Assembly (NCBI RefSeq): GCF_029643245.1
Contig: NZ_CP116398.1
Coordinates: 434,001-498,000 of the forward strand
Reading direction: 5' to 3'
Source of the DNA: Methylomonas sp. EFPC3
GTDB taxonomy: Bacteria; Pseudomonadota; Gammaproteobacteria; Methylococcales; Methylomonadaceae
DNA: 64,000 nucleotides
Position 1 is the stretch's first letter, and every line of letters starts with the position of its first letter. This document shows, piece after piece, positions 7,638-17,426 of this stretch. The position numbers were made by a program, and so were the translations under genes. The notes under the pieces are model-generated. The model had not been told where the DNA came from. It was given only the letters and a program-made list of their open reading frames with translations, and ran no database searches.

Positions 7638-10600
7638 ATGCGTTCCATAATCAAGGATTTGAAGCTGGTTTCTCTCGATATATTCGGTATTTCAATATTG
7701 CTGGTTTTGTCGGCGGTAACCCTATCGAATACTCCAGTCGGAGTACCGCCAGGCTTTTTGAACTCGGGCAGCCCGAAAACCACTGACGATGAAAACCACG
7801 CGGTTGACATCGATAGGCCTGTGTTTTCCGATCGAACCTTGGACGCCGATTTGTTTTTCAGTCATCAGCAAGGCGACGAACAACTGGCCGGTATCGACGA
7901 GTCTTTGGGTGCCGGCGCGTGCGCGGCCGATTTTAATGGCGATGGACTAGTCGATTTGTTTTTGGTCAATGGCAGCGGCCAGACGCGTTATTACGGTAAG
8001 GCGTATTGGTGGCAACAAAATCAAGGCAATGCTTTGTTTCTCAATACTGGCGACGGCAGGTTTCGCAATGCCACGGCCGATGCCGGTCTCGAGCAAACCC
8101 TTTGGGGAATGGGGTGTTTGGCTGCGGATTTTGATAATGACGGAAATAGCGATTTACTGGTTACAGCAAAACAAGGCAACTTTCTGTATCGGAATACCGG
8201 CGGCGGCAAATTCGCCGAAGTTACAGCGGTAAGCGGCCTGACGGATAACGGTTGGAGCACTTCAGCTGCTGCAGCCGATTTCAACCGAGACGGCTTGCTC
8301 GACATCTACGTGGGGCGTTTTATCGAGTTCGAGAAGGGAAAAAAAACGTACGAGGCCAACAGTCAGTTTGTGGCGGAAAAGAAGGGTACCTTCGACGCCA
8401 GTTTGTATCCGGCGTTACCTAATCGCTTGTATGTCAATCAAGGCGGGTTCAAATTCAAGGAAGTGGCGGCGGAGTTTGGCGTGCAGGGCGCCGATGGTCG
8501 TACCCTGGACGTGTCTTGGCATGATCTTGACGGAGACGGTTGGCCGGATCTGCTTGTCAGCAACGACAAGGGCACCGGCTCAAACACTGCATATCTCAAC
8601 CGTAACGGTAAACGATTCGAATCGGCAGGCCAAACTCTGGGGCTACGTTCGGCTTTGGGCAGCAGGGGGATCGGCGCTGGCGATTTGAATGGCGATGGAC
8701 GCGCCGAACTGCTGTTGGCCAGTCCTAGCGGAGAAAATACCTTAGCGTTGTTTTGGCAGGCAGATAGAGACGGTTCCCTTGGTTTTTTGGATAGGTCCCG
8801 GGAGCTTGGCATCGGCAGCGACGCGTTTTTGAACGTATCCGGTTGGTCGCCGTTGGTGCGGGACTTCAACAACGATGGATTCGAAGACGTCGTGCTCGCT
8901 GCTGGACATTTAGAACCCGACCCAGATACGGCAAGGCTTAGCCAAGGGCAACCGAAACAATTGTGGCTAAACGATACTCGAGGTCAATTTGTTTCAGCGA
9001 ATTCCGGATCGGCGTTTTTCGATCAGACATCCGCGCGCGGGGCGGTAGCGGCAGATTTCGATAACGACGGCGACATTGATCTTTACTTTACCCAAAACAA
9101 CGAATTGGGCCAGTACCTCCGGAACGATTCCCAGGCCAGACACTGGCTGGGCTTGAAATTGCAGGGTCAGCGTAGCAACCGCGACGGCTTGGGAGCCATT
9201 GTCCACGCCTACACGGCTACGGGACGCCAAACCAAAACCCTTGTTAGCGGCGAAGGATTTTTGTCGGATAGCGACAAGCGTCTGCTGTTTGGGTTAGGTC
9301 CCAACCCATCTGTCGAGAAGGTGGTGGTTGAGTGGCCCGACGGTGCGCAACAGATTGTTTACCCCAAGCAAGTCGATCGCTATTGGTTAGTCGCCCAGGG
9401 CCAAAACGAGCTCCAGCCATTGGATGCCAAGCTAGCGCGCGACGCCAAAGCGCTTCTGCCGATGGCCTTAGGCGGCGACCAACCGGCACTGAAAGCCCGT
9501 TACTTAAGGATGACGAAGGATATATTGAGTGACGAAGATTTTTTTCGCGAACTGCGTGAGGCCTTGGCCGATTCGGAACCCGAGGTACGGAAGGCGGCAA
9601 TTCAACTGGCTACAGAGGCTGCAAATCCACGCGGATTGGCGGTATTGGTAAGGGGGTTAGACGATTCTGAGCCGGAGAATGCCGTTGCAGCCATTGCGGG
9701 TTTGCGAACTATGGAAGACGAAGCGTCGGTGCGTTGGTTATTAGGTGCTTTCAGTCGCGACAGTGTCGAGGTCAAAGTCGCTCTAGCGGACACGTTTGGG
9801 TATTTTTTCCGCGAGGAAGAGGCGGTGGTCTACCGTAAGTATCTTGCAGTACCTTATCTGATCCGATTATTGGACGATATCTCTCCGCAGGTCAGGGGCG
9901 CGGCTGCCAGGGCCTTGGCCGACGCGGAGCGTTTTCGCGGTGTTCATGCGTTGCTTGACCGGTTAGATGACAGCGATGTGAGCGCGCGCGGCGAATTGGT
10001 CAGGGCAGTGGGGCTGATTCGTCAGACCGAAGCGTTGCCAAAATTAAACGCTTTGTTGGCGGACGACAAACAACCTGCCTATGTTATTGCACGACTGTTT
10101 GTCGCGGCGAAGCGCCTGGGCGATGTTGACGCTCCAGCCAAATTGACGAATTTTCTAGATGGAAGCGGCGCATTTCGCGATCGGCTACTGGCACAACGAT
10201 TGGCTGTGTTAAACGAATTGCTGGTTTTGGGAGACGACGCGGCGGTGTTCGATGGCGGGCCGCTACGGCAAAAAGCGCTCGACCTATTCAGTCGATTCAA
10301 GCCGGCCGATATTGGCCAGCGGTTGGCGTGGATCAGTATTTGGCAGCATTATGACGATCCCCACGTTCGTAGCTGGTTGTGGGAACAGTTGAAAGCCAAA
10401 GAACCGGAAGTTCGAGCGTCGGCTTACCGAGCATTGTCGGTCAAGGCCGAGGGTGCCACGAACGAATTGTCACGCCAAGCATGGCGCGATGTTGATCCGG
10501 CGATTCGAGAGTGGGCGCTGGGAGAGATGCTGGCGCGAAACGCCGATTTTCGCGAGGAAGAACTCCGGACGTTGATAGAAGATCCGGTATTGCGGGGTCA

Positions 10601-11117
10601 GGCGCTACGGTCTTGGTCGGCACACGGCATTTCCTCGCCGAATAGGTTGTTAGCAGTATTGTCGGCACAAAATACGGGTTCGCAATCAACGCCGAGTCTG
10701 ACAGCGGTTTGCTTCACTGCGGACGCCGCGTTCAAGGAATTCTGCCCGGTGTTAATCTACGCGGGAGAAACAAGCCCGGACAAGCGCGAAGCCGCGCGGC
10801 GGATGTTGCTGGATACTACGCTCGACTTAACGTTACGCGAAGCGGTGTTGAAACGATACACCACTGAGTTCGATCCCGATGCATTGAATCAGCTTTACGC
10901 CGCGGCACAAAACAAGAAAGATCCGCTACGGCCTGCTCTGTTGGAAAAATTATTCAGCTTTAACGACGATTCGTTAGTCGAGTTCGCGCGCAAGATTGCC
11001 GGTAGCGCTAACGAGCAAGACGATCTTCGGCTGAGTGGGGTCGAGTTTTTGCTTAAACGCAACGACCCGTCGGCGAAAATGCTGATATTTGGTCAAGGTT
11101 CGGAGGGTAAGACATGA
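7638..11117 (+). CDS. FG-GAP/VCBS beta-propeller, UnbV and HEAT-repeat secreted protein
   Basis: About 1159 residues. An N-terminal hydrophobic segment (about 11-30) exports or anchors it. Residues about 80-510 contain repeated Ca-binding FG-GAP/VCBS loops (DFNGDG, DFDNDG, DFNRDG, DLDGDG, DLNGDG, DFNNDG, DFDNDG). Residues about 517-585 form an ASPIC/UnbV domain ending VEWPDGAQQIVYP. The rest, from about 620, is a chain of HEAT-like helical repeats (PEVRKAAIQLA, PQVRGAAARALADA). Such proteins act as extracytoplasmic scaffolds. The start is uncertain: 7638 and 7608 are both in frame with weak ribosome sites, and the frame stays open back to 7332. Its stop overlaps the next start by 4 bp (ATGA), so the two proteins are probably made together. 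Confidence 0.75.
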   Translation: MRSIIKDLKLVSLDIFGISILLVLSAVTLSNTPVGVPPGFLNSGSPKTTDDENHAVDIDRPVFSDRTLDADLFFSHQQGDEQLAGIDESLGAGACAADFNGDGLVDLFLVNGSGQTRYYGKAYWWQQNQGNALFLNTGDGRFRNATADAGLEQTLWGMGCLAADFDNDGNSDLLVTAKQGNFLYRNTGGGKFAEVTAVSGLTDNGWSTSAAAADFNRDGLLDIYVGRFIEFEKGKKTYEANSQFVAEKKGTFDASLYPALPNRLYVNQGGFKFKEVAAEFGVQGADGRTLDVSWHDLDGDGWPDLLVSNDKGTGSNTAYLNRNGKRFESAGQTLGLRSALGSRGIGAGDLNGDGRAELLLASPSGENTLALFWQADRDGSLGFLDRSRELGIGSDAFLNVSGWSPLVRDFNNDGFEDVVLAAGHLEPDPDTARLSQGQPKQLWLNDTRGQFVSANSGSAFFDQTSARGAVAADFDNDGDIDLYFTQNNELGQYLRNDSQARHWLGLKLQGQRSNRDGLGAIVHAYTATGRQTKTLVSGEGFLSDSDKRLLFGLGPNPSVEKVVVEWPDGAQQIVYPKQVDRYWLVAQGQNELQPLDAKLARDAKALLPMALGGDQPALKARYLRMTKDILSDEDFFRELREALADSEPEVRKAAIQLATEAANPRGLAVLVRGLDDSEPENAVAAIAGLRTMEDEASVRWLLGAFSRDSVEVKVALADTFGYFFREEEAVVYRKYLAVPYLIRLLDDISPQVRGAAARALADAERFRGVHALLDRLDDSDVSARGELVRAVGLIRQTEALPKLNALLADDKQPAYVIARLFVAAKRLGDVDAPAKLTNFLDGSGAFRDRLLAQRLAVLNELLVLGDDAAVFDGGPLRQKALDLFSRFKPADIGQRLAWISIWQHYDDPHVRSWLWEQLKAKEPEVRASAYRALSVKAEGATNELSRQAWRDVDPAIREWALGEMLARNADFREEELRTLIEDPVLRGQALRSWSAHGISSPNRLLAVLSAQNTGSQSTPSLTAVCFTADAAFKEFCPVLIYAGETSPDKREAARRMLLDTTLDLTLREAVLKRYTTEFDPDALNQLYAAAQNKKDPLRPALLEKLFSFNDDSLVEFARKIAGSANEQDDLRLSGVEFLLKRNDPSAKMLIFGQGSEGKT

Positions 11118-13141
11118 GTCTACAAAACAGTCAAATGCTCGCAGAACGGCGTTATGCCAGGCCGCTTGCCGGGCTGATCCTGGTGCTGATTTGGAGTGGA
11201 TACTTGAGTTGGGGTTGGCCGGCTTTTTCGGTATTTCAACAATGGCTTTGGTTGTTACATACGTTTTTGGGGCTGGCGTTGTCAGCAGCATTGCTGCCTT
11301 ACCTATTCTTGCACTTTCGCCGAACGATTGGCCTGAAGCGCTCTTGGGTAGCTTTTTCCGGTATTTTGGCCGCTTTGTTAGTCGTCGCTTTGGTTGTCAC
11401 TGGCTTGCATGTGGTTTTGTTCGGCCAATCGGAAGCAGAGCGTTGGGTGTTTCAATCGCATGTTTGGTTGTCTGCCGTTGCGGTCGCAATTCTCGTCGGG
11501 CATGTCGCCTTTCACGCGCTTTCGCTGCCGGAGCGCCGCAAAAACAAGGAGCCCAGCCGGTTTCCGTCATTGGCCGGTTCTTCGGCAAAGGGTTTGGTGA
11601 CGATTACTGTAATTGGTTTTTTATTCGTTGCCGGGGCGACGTTTGCGTATCAATTCCGCACCAGTCCCTATAGCGACACGCCTGCGATAGAGCCCTACGG
11701 CTACAGCTACGGCGAACATCCGTTTCGTCCAAGTCAAACGGAAACCAGCACGGGAGGGTTTTTTGATGTGAAGCGCGTCGGCGGTTCCGAGCGTTGCGCC
11801 AGTTGCCATTTAGAGATCGCTGAGCAATGGCAAGCCTCGATTCATGCGCAAGCCGCATCCGATAAAACCTACCAAACCAATATTAAATTGTTATCGGAAC
11901 GCAAGGGCATGGATGCAACCCGCTATTGCGAGGGCTGTCACGCGCCGGTCGCGTTGCTGAGCGGTCAACTGACCAAGGGCGGAAAGCTGGACACGCCCGG
12001 CCACATGCAGCAGGGTGTCAGTTGCATGGCTTGCCATGGCATCGAGCGCATAGAACATTTGAAAGGCGTTGCCAGCTACCGGTTTGCGCCACCGCAAGCG
12101 TATTTGTTTGATGGTGCGGATAGATCGCTGCCGGTGTTTCTGCATAACTTTTTGATACGCTTGAAACCCGAGCAGCACAAAGCGGATCTCGCGAAAAGCG
12201 TGTTGGCGGCGCCGGAAATATGCGCTACTTGCCATGCGCAGTTTATGGACAAAGACTTTAATAACTGGGGTTGGGTGAAGATGCAGGACGATTACACCGC
12301 ATGGTTGAACGGTCCTTACTCGGGACAAACCCGGCAAACGTTTGCTCATGCCCAGCAACGCCGTTGCCAGGATTGCCATTTTCCGCTTCAGCCTGGCAAA
12401 GATCCCTCTGCGAGTCCGGAGGGATTGATCAAAACACATTTCAATGTTGGTGCAAACATGGCGGTTCCGTGGGTAACACGCAACGAAGGTCAGCTGGAAA
12501 GAACAAGGCGGTTTTTGACTGCCGATCAGGTGCGGATCAGCATAGACAAGCCGAATCGTAACGACGCGGTAGAAACGGCGCGCCATGTCGATCCGAGTTT
12601 GATTCCTTCGACCGAAGCTCCGGCCTATTGTTACTTAGGTGAAAAAGTGACGTTGAAAGTGGCTGTGACTAATGCGCAGGTCGGTCATGCCTTTCCCGGA
12701 GGTACTACCGACATCAACGAAGTCTGGATTCATTTTCTGGTTAAGGATGGCCAGGGGCGCACGGTTTACGAATCCGGCCAACTCGACGCCGGCAATAACG
12801 TCGAGCCGAACGCCTATTTCTACCGGTCGATTCCGATAGATCGGCAAGGCAATGCCGTTTGGCGGCATGATTTGTTCAATATGGTGGGGGACAGCTTTAA
12901 GCGCACGATTCCGCCGGGCGGAAGTGACGTGACTAGTTACACCTTTACTATTTCGGACGACACGAAAGGCCCGTTGACGGTGACTGCGGGCATCAACTAT
13001 CGCAAATTGAATAACCGCTATGCCCGCTGGGCATTCAAGGATGAGCGGCTCGAATTGCCGATTGTTGAAATGGCTGCGACATCCTTGACGTTGCCGGTCA
13101 AAATCAGACCCCAGGTTGCGAATGCGGCCTATGATCAGTAA
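11114..13141 (+). CDS. Membrane pentaheme cytochrome c
   Basis: 675 residues. The N-terminal 180 residues hold about five membrane helices (near 18-33, 45-67, 79-102, 113-135, 160-180) with His residues inside them, resembling a cytochrome-b-like membrane module. The periplasmic part has five CxxCH heme sites: CASCH (about 227), CEGCH (about 272), CMACH (about 303), CATCH (about 370) and CQDCH (about 417), in the spacing of the cytochrome c554/multiheme family. The C-terminus is a beta domain with NAQVGHAFPGGTTDINEVW. A role passing electrons between the quinone pool and periplasmic or surface acceptors is inferred. It is translationally coupled to the propeller/HEAT protein upstream (ATGA overlap). 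No terminator was identified after it. Confidence 0.8.
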   Translation: MSLQNSQMLAERRYARPLAGLILVLIWSGYLSWGWPAFSVFQQWLWLLHTFLGLALSAALLPYLFLHFRRTIGLKRSWVAFSGILAALLVVALVVTGLHVVLFGQSEAERWVFQSHVWLSAVAVAILVGHVAFHALSLPERRKNKEPSRFPSLAGSSAKGLVTITVIGFLFVAGATFAYQFRTSPYSDTPAIEPYGYSYGEHPFRPSQTETSTGGFFDVKRVGGSERCASCHLEIAEQWQASIHAQAASDKTYQTNIKLLSERKGMDATRYCEGCHAPVALLSGQLTKGGKLDTPGHMQQGVSCMACHGIERIEHLKGVASYRFAPPQAYLFDGADRSLPVFLHNFLIRLKPEQHKADLAKSVLAAPEICATCHAQFMDKDFNNWGWVKMQDDYTAWLNGPYSGQTRQTFAHAQQRRCQDCHFPLQPGKDPSASPEGLIKTHFNVGANMAVPWVTRNEGQLERTRRFLTADQVRISIDKPNRNDAVETARHVDPSLIPSTEAPAYCYLGEKVTLKVAVTNAQVGHAFPGGTTDINEVWIHFLVKDGQGRTVYESGQLDAGNNVEPNAYFYRSIPIDRQGNAVWRHDLFNMVGDSFKRTIPPGGSDVTSYTFTISDDTKGPLTVTAGINYRKLNNRYARWAFKDERLELPIVEMAATSLTLPVKIRPQVANAAYDQ

Positions 13142-13180
13142 ATCACTGCAAGGTGTCGCTTGGCTTTTTGTCGGGAAATT

Positions 13181-13230
13181 TTACATTCGTACTCAAGTGC
13201 GGGCGCGGAAATTTACCTTAACGAATGTAA
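13181..13230. promoter_or_regulatory. 10-bp inverted repeat, possible activator site
   Basis: TTACATTCGT at 13181-13190 and its exact reverse complement ACGAATGTAA at 13221-13230 lie upstream of a sigma-54-like promoter. The right half is centred about 36 bp upstream of the -24 GG. The core CGAATGTA recurs at 61985-61992 at nearly the same distance from another such promoter. This is where an enhancer-binding protein would be expected to bind. Confidence 0.45.
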
Positions 13231-13260
13231 TGGGTTGAATTTCTGTTAAAACCTACAAAA

Positions 13261-13276
13261 AGGCATAATTTTTGTG
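13261..13276 (+). promoter_or_regulatory. Sigma-54-like promoter candidate
   Basis: AGGCATAATTTTTGTG keeps GGCA at -24 and TTG at -12 with correct spacing, but has GT instead of GC at -12. The start point would be near 13287, giving a short leader to the ATG at 13314. It resembles the element before the PEP-CTERM gene at 54708 (AGGCATA start in both). Confidence 0.4.
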
Positions 13277-13313
13277 TGCGGACAGGGCATTGTTCAAATC
13301 ACAGGAATTTAAC

Positions 13314-13988
13314 ATGCAAACAAAATTGTTTCCTTTCGGCGCGGCTGTTTTGGTTGCGATGCTCTACGCTGATTCGGTTTCCGCGGCGGCCATTGTTAAC
13401 GGAACGTTCAATAGCGATCTTAACGGCTGGTCTACCGTAACCAGTAACGGCGCGGTGAATTGGAATTCAGCCGGCGCCGCTGAACTGGTCACGGGAGCCG
13501 GTACGGCACCTTTTTCTGCAGTAATAGTGCAGGGCGACGATGGCTTGTTTAGTTTCGGCAGCCCGATTTTATTGGGGGCCGGTGACGATTTTCTCAAGTT
13601 CGATGCGCTGTTTAGTTCATTGGGGAATGACGGCTCGGAAAGCCCCGCAGGTCTGTTTAGCGACAATTTATCGCTTTGGATGTACGACGCCAATGGTTTG
13701 GGTGATGTCTTGTTGGCAACCATTGATGCCTTGACCAGTGCAACGTCTTTTTCGCTGGACCTTAGTGCTTACGTAGGTCGTTCTGTGGCATTTTCGTTCG
13801 AATTGAACGATGAAGACGATGGTCTGGATTCCAGGGTTCTGTTGGATAACGTTCGTCTGGAACAGCGCTCAGAACCACCGGTTAGCGTGCCTGAGCCCGG
13901 AACACTCGGACTGATGATGCTTGGCGGATTGGCTTATTGCGGCCGTGTATCCGTAAGTCGCCGTAAAGTTCAAAATCGAATCCAATAA
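13314..13988 (+). CDS. PEP-CTERM secreted protein
   Basis: 224 residues. The start at 13314 is chosen because AGGAAT precedes it and it gives a clean signal peptide (MQTKLFPFGAAVLVAMLYAD); the longer frame from 13272 has neither. The mature part begins IVNGTFNSDLNGWSTV, the start of a carbohydrate-binding-like beta-sandwich often found in PEP-CTERM proteins, and includes Asp-rich stretches such as ELNDEDDGLDSR. The C-terminus is a classic PEP-CTERM signal: VPEPGTLGLMMLGGLA followed by an Arg/Lys tail. A surface or matrix role is inferred from the sorting signal. Regulation by sigma-54 is suggested by the upstream element. Confidence 0.8.
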   Translation: MQTKLFPFGAAVLVAMLYADSVSAAAIVNGTFNSDLNGWSTVTSNGAVNWNSAGAAELVTGAGTAPFSAVIVQGDDGLFSFGSPILLGAGDDFLKFDALFSSLGNDGSESPAGLFSDNLSLWMYDANGLGDVLLATIDALTSATSFSLDLSAYVGRSVAFSFELNDEDDGLDSRVLLDNVRLEQRSEPPVSVPEPGTLGLMMLGGLAYCGRVSVSRRKVQNRIQ

Positions 13989-14048
13989 CTTAGAGTTGTT
14001 TCGCAAAATATAATTTGCTAGAGTGCGGCTCAGTGGCTAACGTGGAGG

Positions 14049-14087
14049 CGCAGGTGTCAGAGTTTATTGCTCACATCTGCGTTTTTT
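14049..14087 (+). terminator. Rho-independent terminator candidate
   Basis: A 9-bp stem (14049-14057 CGCAGGTGT with 14073-14081 ACATCTGCG, one G-U pair) with a 15-nt loop is followed by six T. It would end the PEP-CTERM transcript before the gene at 14178. Two more small hairpins lie at about 14095-14118 and 14132-14150 in the leader of that gene. Confidence 0.5.
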
Positions 14088-14177
14088 GTGTCCATCAGGA
14101 AGGCTACGGAGCCTGACAGTTCAACAAGCGGCGATGCATGGGTGTCGCGATGACAAAAGAAAAATAAGGAGTAACGG

Positions 14178-17100
14178 ATGTCGGTTATCCAGCGTTTGCA
14201 AGTTTTGTTAATGGGTAGGACAGTCGCACAGTCGAGAGCTTATTTCTCAACACCGATAAAGCCGCTATTTCCCATCGCGGCTTTTTTTATGTTGTTTTTC
14301 TTGTCTGTGCAGTTTCCGGAAACCGCCGAAGCCGCAACCGGAAGTTGGGAAACGGTCTCTGCCAGCCAGGTCGGCGTCAAACTAGCTACTCCGGTGCGCA
14401 ACCGCCGCAGCAACGACGCAACGGTCGGCGTTAGCCTCCAAAATACCAGTGGTAGTGAAATCGCCGGACCGTTGCGGTTAGTTATCACCGGCTTGGCACC
14501 GGCCGGCAAAGTCTCGATTAGCAATGCGAGCGGTACCACCGACGCCGGCGAACCTTATTTCGATTTGACCGGCTACGTTGGCGGCAACTTTACCGCTGGC
14601 GGTAGCGGCTTGGTGACTGTCATCGTTGCTGGCGGCGGCCCCAATACCTTCAGTTTTTCCACTCGGGTCGAAAAAGCCGTCGCACAAGCCTTGAAGGTGC
14701 AAATCATCAGCCCGGCGACGCTGCTCACCGTTGGCCATACGCCGCAAACCGTCAAAGGCACCGTCTCAGATCCTGCTGCCCAGATTACGCTAAACGGTGC
14801 ACCAGTCACCAACAACAACGGTAGCTTTCAAGCTGACGTCTCGTTGGATGAGGGCCATAACACCATCACGGCCCGCGCAGTTAACGCTAAAGGCGAAGAT
14901 GTCAGCGACGCCATTTCGCTATCCTTGGACATGACGCCGCCGTATTTAACAGTCGAATCGCCTAAAAACGGCGATACCGTGCGCACCGATAAAATCGCGG
15001 TATCCGGCCTGATCAACGATATCGTGCGCGGTACCGTCGCCGAAGGTCAAGCCAACGTCAAAGTAAATGGCGTAGCAGCCTCGATTGCCAACCGCAGTTA
15101 TTTGGCCGAAAACGTGGTATTAAACGTCGGCGAAAACACGATCAAGATCGATGCTGCCGATAATGTGGGCAATACCAGTAGCATCAGCATCAAAGTCACT
15201 TATCAACCCTTGGCTCCGCAGCACATTGAACTGTTTGGCGGCCAGGACCAAACAGCAAAAATCAACGCCGCTTTGGCGCAACCTTTGAAAGTAAAGTTGC
15301 TGGATAGCGCCAACAAACCGGTTGCCAACAAGCCGGTGATCTACCGCGTCACCGAGGGCGATGGCGTATTAAGCGTCGGCAACAGCGACCAAGGCCAAGG
15401 CGTGCTGGTACAAACTGATGTCCAAGGCGTTGCTTCCACCACCTTCAAGCTCGGCAGCCGGGCCGGTACCGGCAATCAGCGCGTTAGAGCTACATCAGTT
15501 GGTTTTGACGGCGAAGTGCTGTTTTATGCCAGCGCGACGGTCGGGGCCGGCAACAAAGTTACCGTCAACAGCGGCAACAACCAACGTGGCGCGGTTAGTC
15601 AGCCTTTACCGTTGCCGTTTGTCGTCGCTGTGGTCGACGACGGCGCGAACGTCGTACCTGGAGCCAAAATAGAGTTCAAGGTTACCCAAGGTGGTGGCAA
15701 ATTCCAAAACGGCCAAACAGCCATCACCAGCACCACCGACAGCGACGGCCGCGCTACCGCCGAATTCACGCTGGGTAGCGAAGAGGGGCTGGACGTTCAT
15801 AGGGTCAGTGCCACTTTGGTCGGCACCGAGCTGTACGCTGGTTTCACCGCTTCAGCCCTAAAGACCGGCAATCCCGGCCAAACCAGCATTAGCGGTGTGG
15901 TCCTGGACAATCAGGAACATCCGCTACCCAAAGTCACCGTGCGCGTCGACGGCACCACCCGCGAAGCGCAAAGCGACGACAAAGGCCAGTTTAAAATCAC
16001 CGAAGTGCCGGTTGGTGCGGTCCGTTTAATCGCTGATGGCAGTACCACTACCGCCGAAGGCGAATGGCCGACGTTGGCTTTTAATCTTGTCACTATCGCC
16101 GGTGCCGATAACCCCCTGTCTGCACCGATCTATCTAGTCAAACTGGATACCGTTAACGCCAAAATCGTCGGGGATCAGGACGTTACACTCACTTTGCCCG
16201 AAGTGCCGGGCTTTGCGTTGGAGGTCAAAAAAGGCTCGGTCACCTTCCCGGACGGCAAAAAGACCGGCAAGTTATCCGTAACGCCGGTGAATGCCAGCAA
16301 AATCCCGATGGCGCCGCCCAACGGCATGCAGCCGCAGTTTATCGTCACCATTCAGCCGGTCGGCGCCAAGTTCGATCCGCCGGCCAGGCTTACTTTGCCG
16401 AATGTCGATGGTCATAAGCCAGGCGCACAAGTCGAGATGTATTCCTACGACCATGACCTGGAAGAGTTTGTGGCGATCGGTTTGGGTACCGTCGCCACAG
16501 ACGGCAGTGTGATCAAGTCCAATCAAGGCGTAGGCGTGATAAAGGCCGGGTGGCATTGTGGATCGCAGCCGGGCGGTAGTGGTTGTTGCACAAGCCCAGG
16601 AAAATGTCAGACGACGGATGCCAGCTGTAATATTGTCAATAAGCCGAAGATGGCGGACACAGCAGGTGATTGCCAATCGCCCAAAGATTGCGAATCTCAG
16701 GAGCCTAATCCGGGCGATGTTCCTAAAGATCAGCCGGGGGATTGTAAAAAACCGATTTGCAACGGCGGGACGCCGAGCACTGAAAATGCGAATGATCCTC
16801 CTGCGGATGCCGGACAATGTAAAGCCTGCAAAGACGGTAGTCTCGCGAACAAAGACGCCGGAGCGACTTGCGATGACAATAAGTATTGTACATCCGCATC
16901 AGGCACTTCGCCTGGGCCAGATCAGTGCGTAAATGGTACCTGCGAAGGAAAGGAAATTGGACGTTCGGATGTGGTAAGCGCCGGTCGTTCATATGATCTT
17001 ACAAAACTTAAAGAGCTCATAAAGGGAGCGGAATTAGCGGCCAAGTTTGTTCCTGGCTGTAGTGTAAGTGGAAGTAGTATGGTGGTAACCGGCGAGATCA

Positions 17101-17426
17101 AAATGAATTTCGCCAAGGAGTGCTGTGAAGCCAAGAAGTCAATGGTTGATGCCACCGGTATCGAAGGCGCTGTAGGTCTTGCATTACCTAAGTTTCAATG
17201 TGATTTGCCTTTCTATTCTATCGGCGTCGCCACCTTGGCTGGTACGGTGGGTGTCGAAGGTAAAGGATCCGTTAGTGCTAAGGGTTATAAAAGCGAGTGT
17301 GACGGTAATTGTGGTTGGGAGATAGGCGGTAGCTTAGGCCTAACTATTAATGGTGGCTTAGCACTAGTCGTGGTGAGCAATGACATACTTCGTATTGAAG
17401 GGGGGTCAGCGGTGCCGGTTCCGTGA
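14178..17426 (+). CDS. Modular Ig-like, Cys-rich secreted protein; C-terminus apparently frameshifted
   Basis: 1082 residues as read. A strong site (AAGGAG) fixes the start. The signal peptide has a long N-region and a core near FFMLFFLSVQF. Domains in order: two Ig-like repeats (about 190-345), two invasin-like Big_1 repeats (about 350-560), a carboxypeptidase-regulatory-like domain (about 565-655, TSISGVVLDNQEHPLPKVTV), a beta module ending VGVIKAGWHCG, a linker with about 15 Cys (about 795-925), and a Gly-rich beta C-terminus with more Cys. The N-terminal modules resemble those placed ahead of RHS or toxin regions elsewhere. The frame ends abruptly after a G6 tract (about 17400-17405); coherent protein continues in the -1 frame to 17566. 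Secreted adhesin or polymorphic-toxin carrier is a hypothesis. Confidence 0.7.
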   Translation: MSVIQRLQVLLMGRTVAQSRAYFSTPIKPLFPIAAFFMLFFLSVQFPETAEAATGSWETVSASQVGVKLATPVRNRRSNDATVGVSLQNTSGSEIAGPLRLVITGLAPAGKVSISNASGTTDAGEPYFDLTGYVGGNFTAGGSGLVTVIVAGGGPNTFSFSTRVEKAVAQALKVQIISPATLLTVGHTPQTVKGTVSDPAAQITLNGAPVTNNNGSFQADVSLDEGHNTITARAVNAKGEDVSDAISLSLDMTPPYLTVESPKNGDTVRTDKIAVSGLINDIVRGTVAEGQANVKVNGVAASIANRSYLAENVVLNVGENTIKIDAADNVGNTSSISIKVTYQPLAPQHIELFGGQDQTAKINAALAQPLKVKLLDSANKPVANKPVIYRVTEGDGVLSVGNSDQGQGVLVQTDVQGVASTTFKLGSRAGTGNQRVRATSVGFDGEVLFYASATVGAGNKVTVNSGNNQRGAVSQPLPLPFVVAVVDDGANVVPGAKIEFKVTQGGGKFQNGQTAITSTTDSDGRATAEFTLGSEEGLDVHRVSATLVGTELYAGFTASALKTGNPGQTSISGVVLDNQEHPLPKVTVRVDGTTREAQSDDKGQFKITEVPVGAVRLIADGSTTTAEGEWPTLAFNLVTIAGADNPLSAPIYLVKLDTVNAKIVGDQDVTLTLPEVPGFALEVKKGSVTFPDGKKTGKLSVTPVNASKIPMAPPNGMQPQFIVTIQPVGAKFDPPARLTLPNVDGHKPGAQVEMYSYDHDLEEFVAIGLGTVATDGSVIKSNQGVGVIKAGWHCGSQPGGSGCCTSPGKCQTTDASCNIVNKPKMADTAGDCQSPKDCESQEPNPGDVPKDQPGDCKKPICNGGTPSTENANDPPADAGQCKACKDGSLANKDAGATCDDNKYCTSASGTSPGPDQCVNGTCEGKEIGRSDVVSAGRSYDLTKLKELIKGAELAAKFVPGCSVSGSSMVVTGEIKMNFAKECCEAKKSMVDATGIEGAVGLALPKFQCDLPFYSIGVATLAGTVGVEGKGSVSAKGYKSECDGNCGWEIGGSLGLTINGGLALVVVSNDILRIEGGSAVPVP

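Noticed and set aside
13989..14177. Cyclic-di-GMP riboswitch in the leader of the modular secreted protein
   Set aside because: Hairpins are present but the GEMM core sequences are missing; the first hairpin with six T is a plausible terminator.
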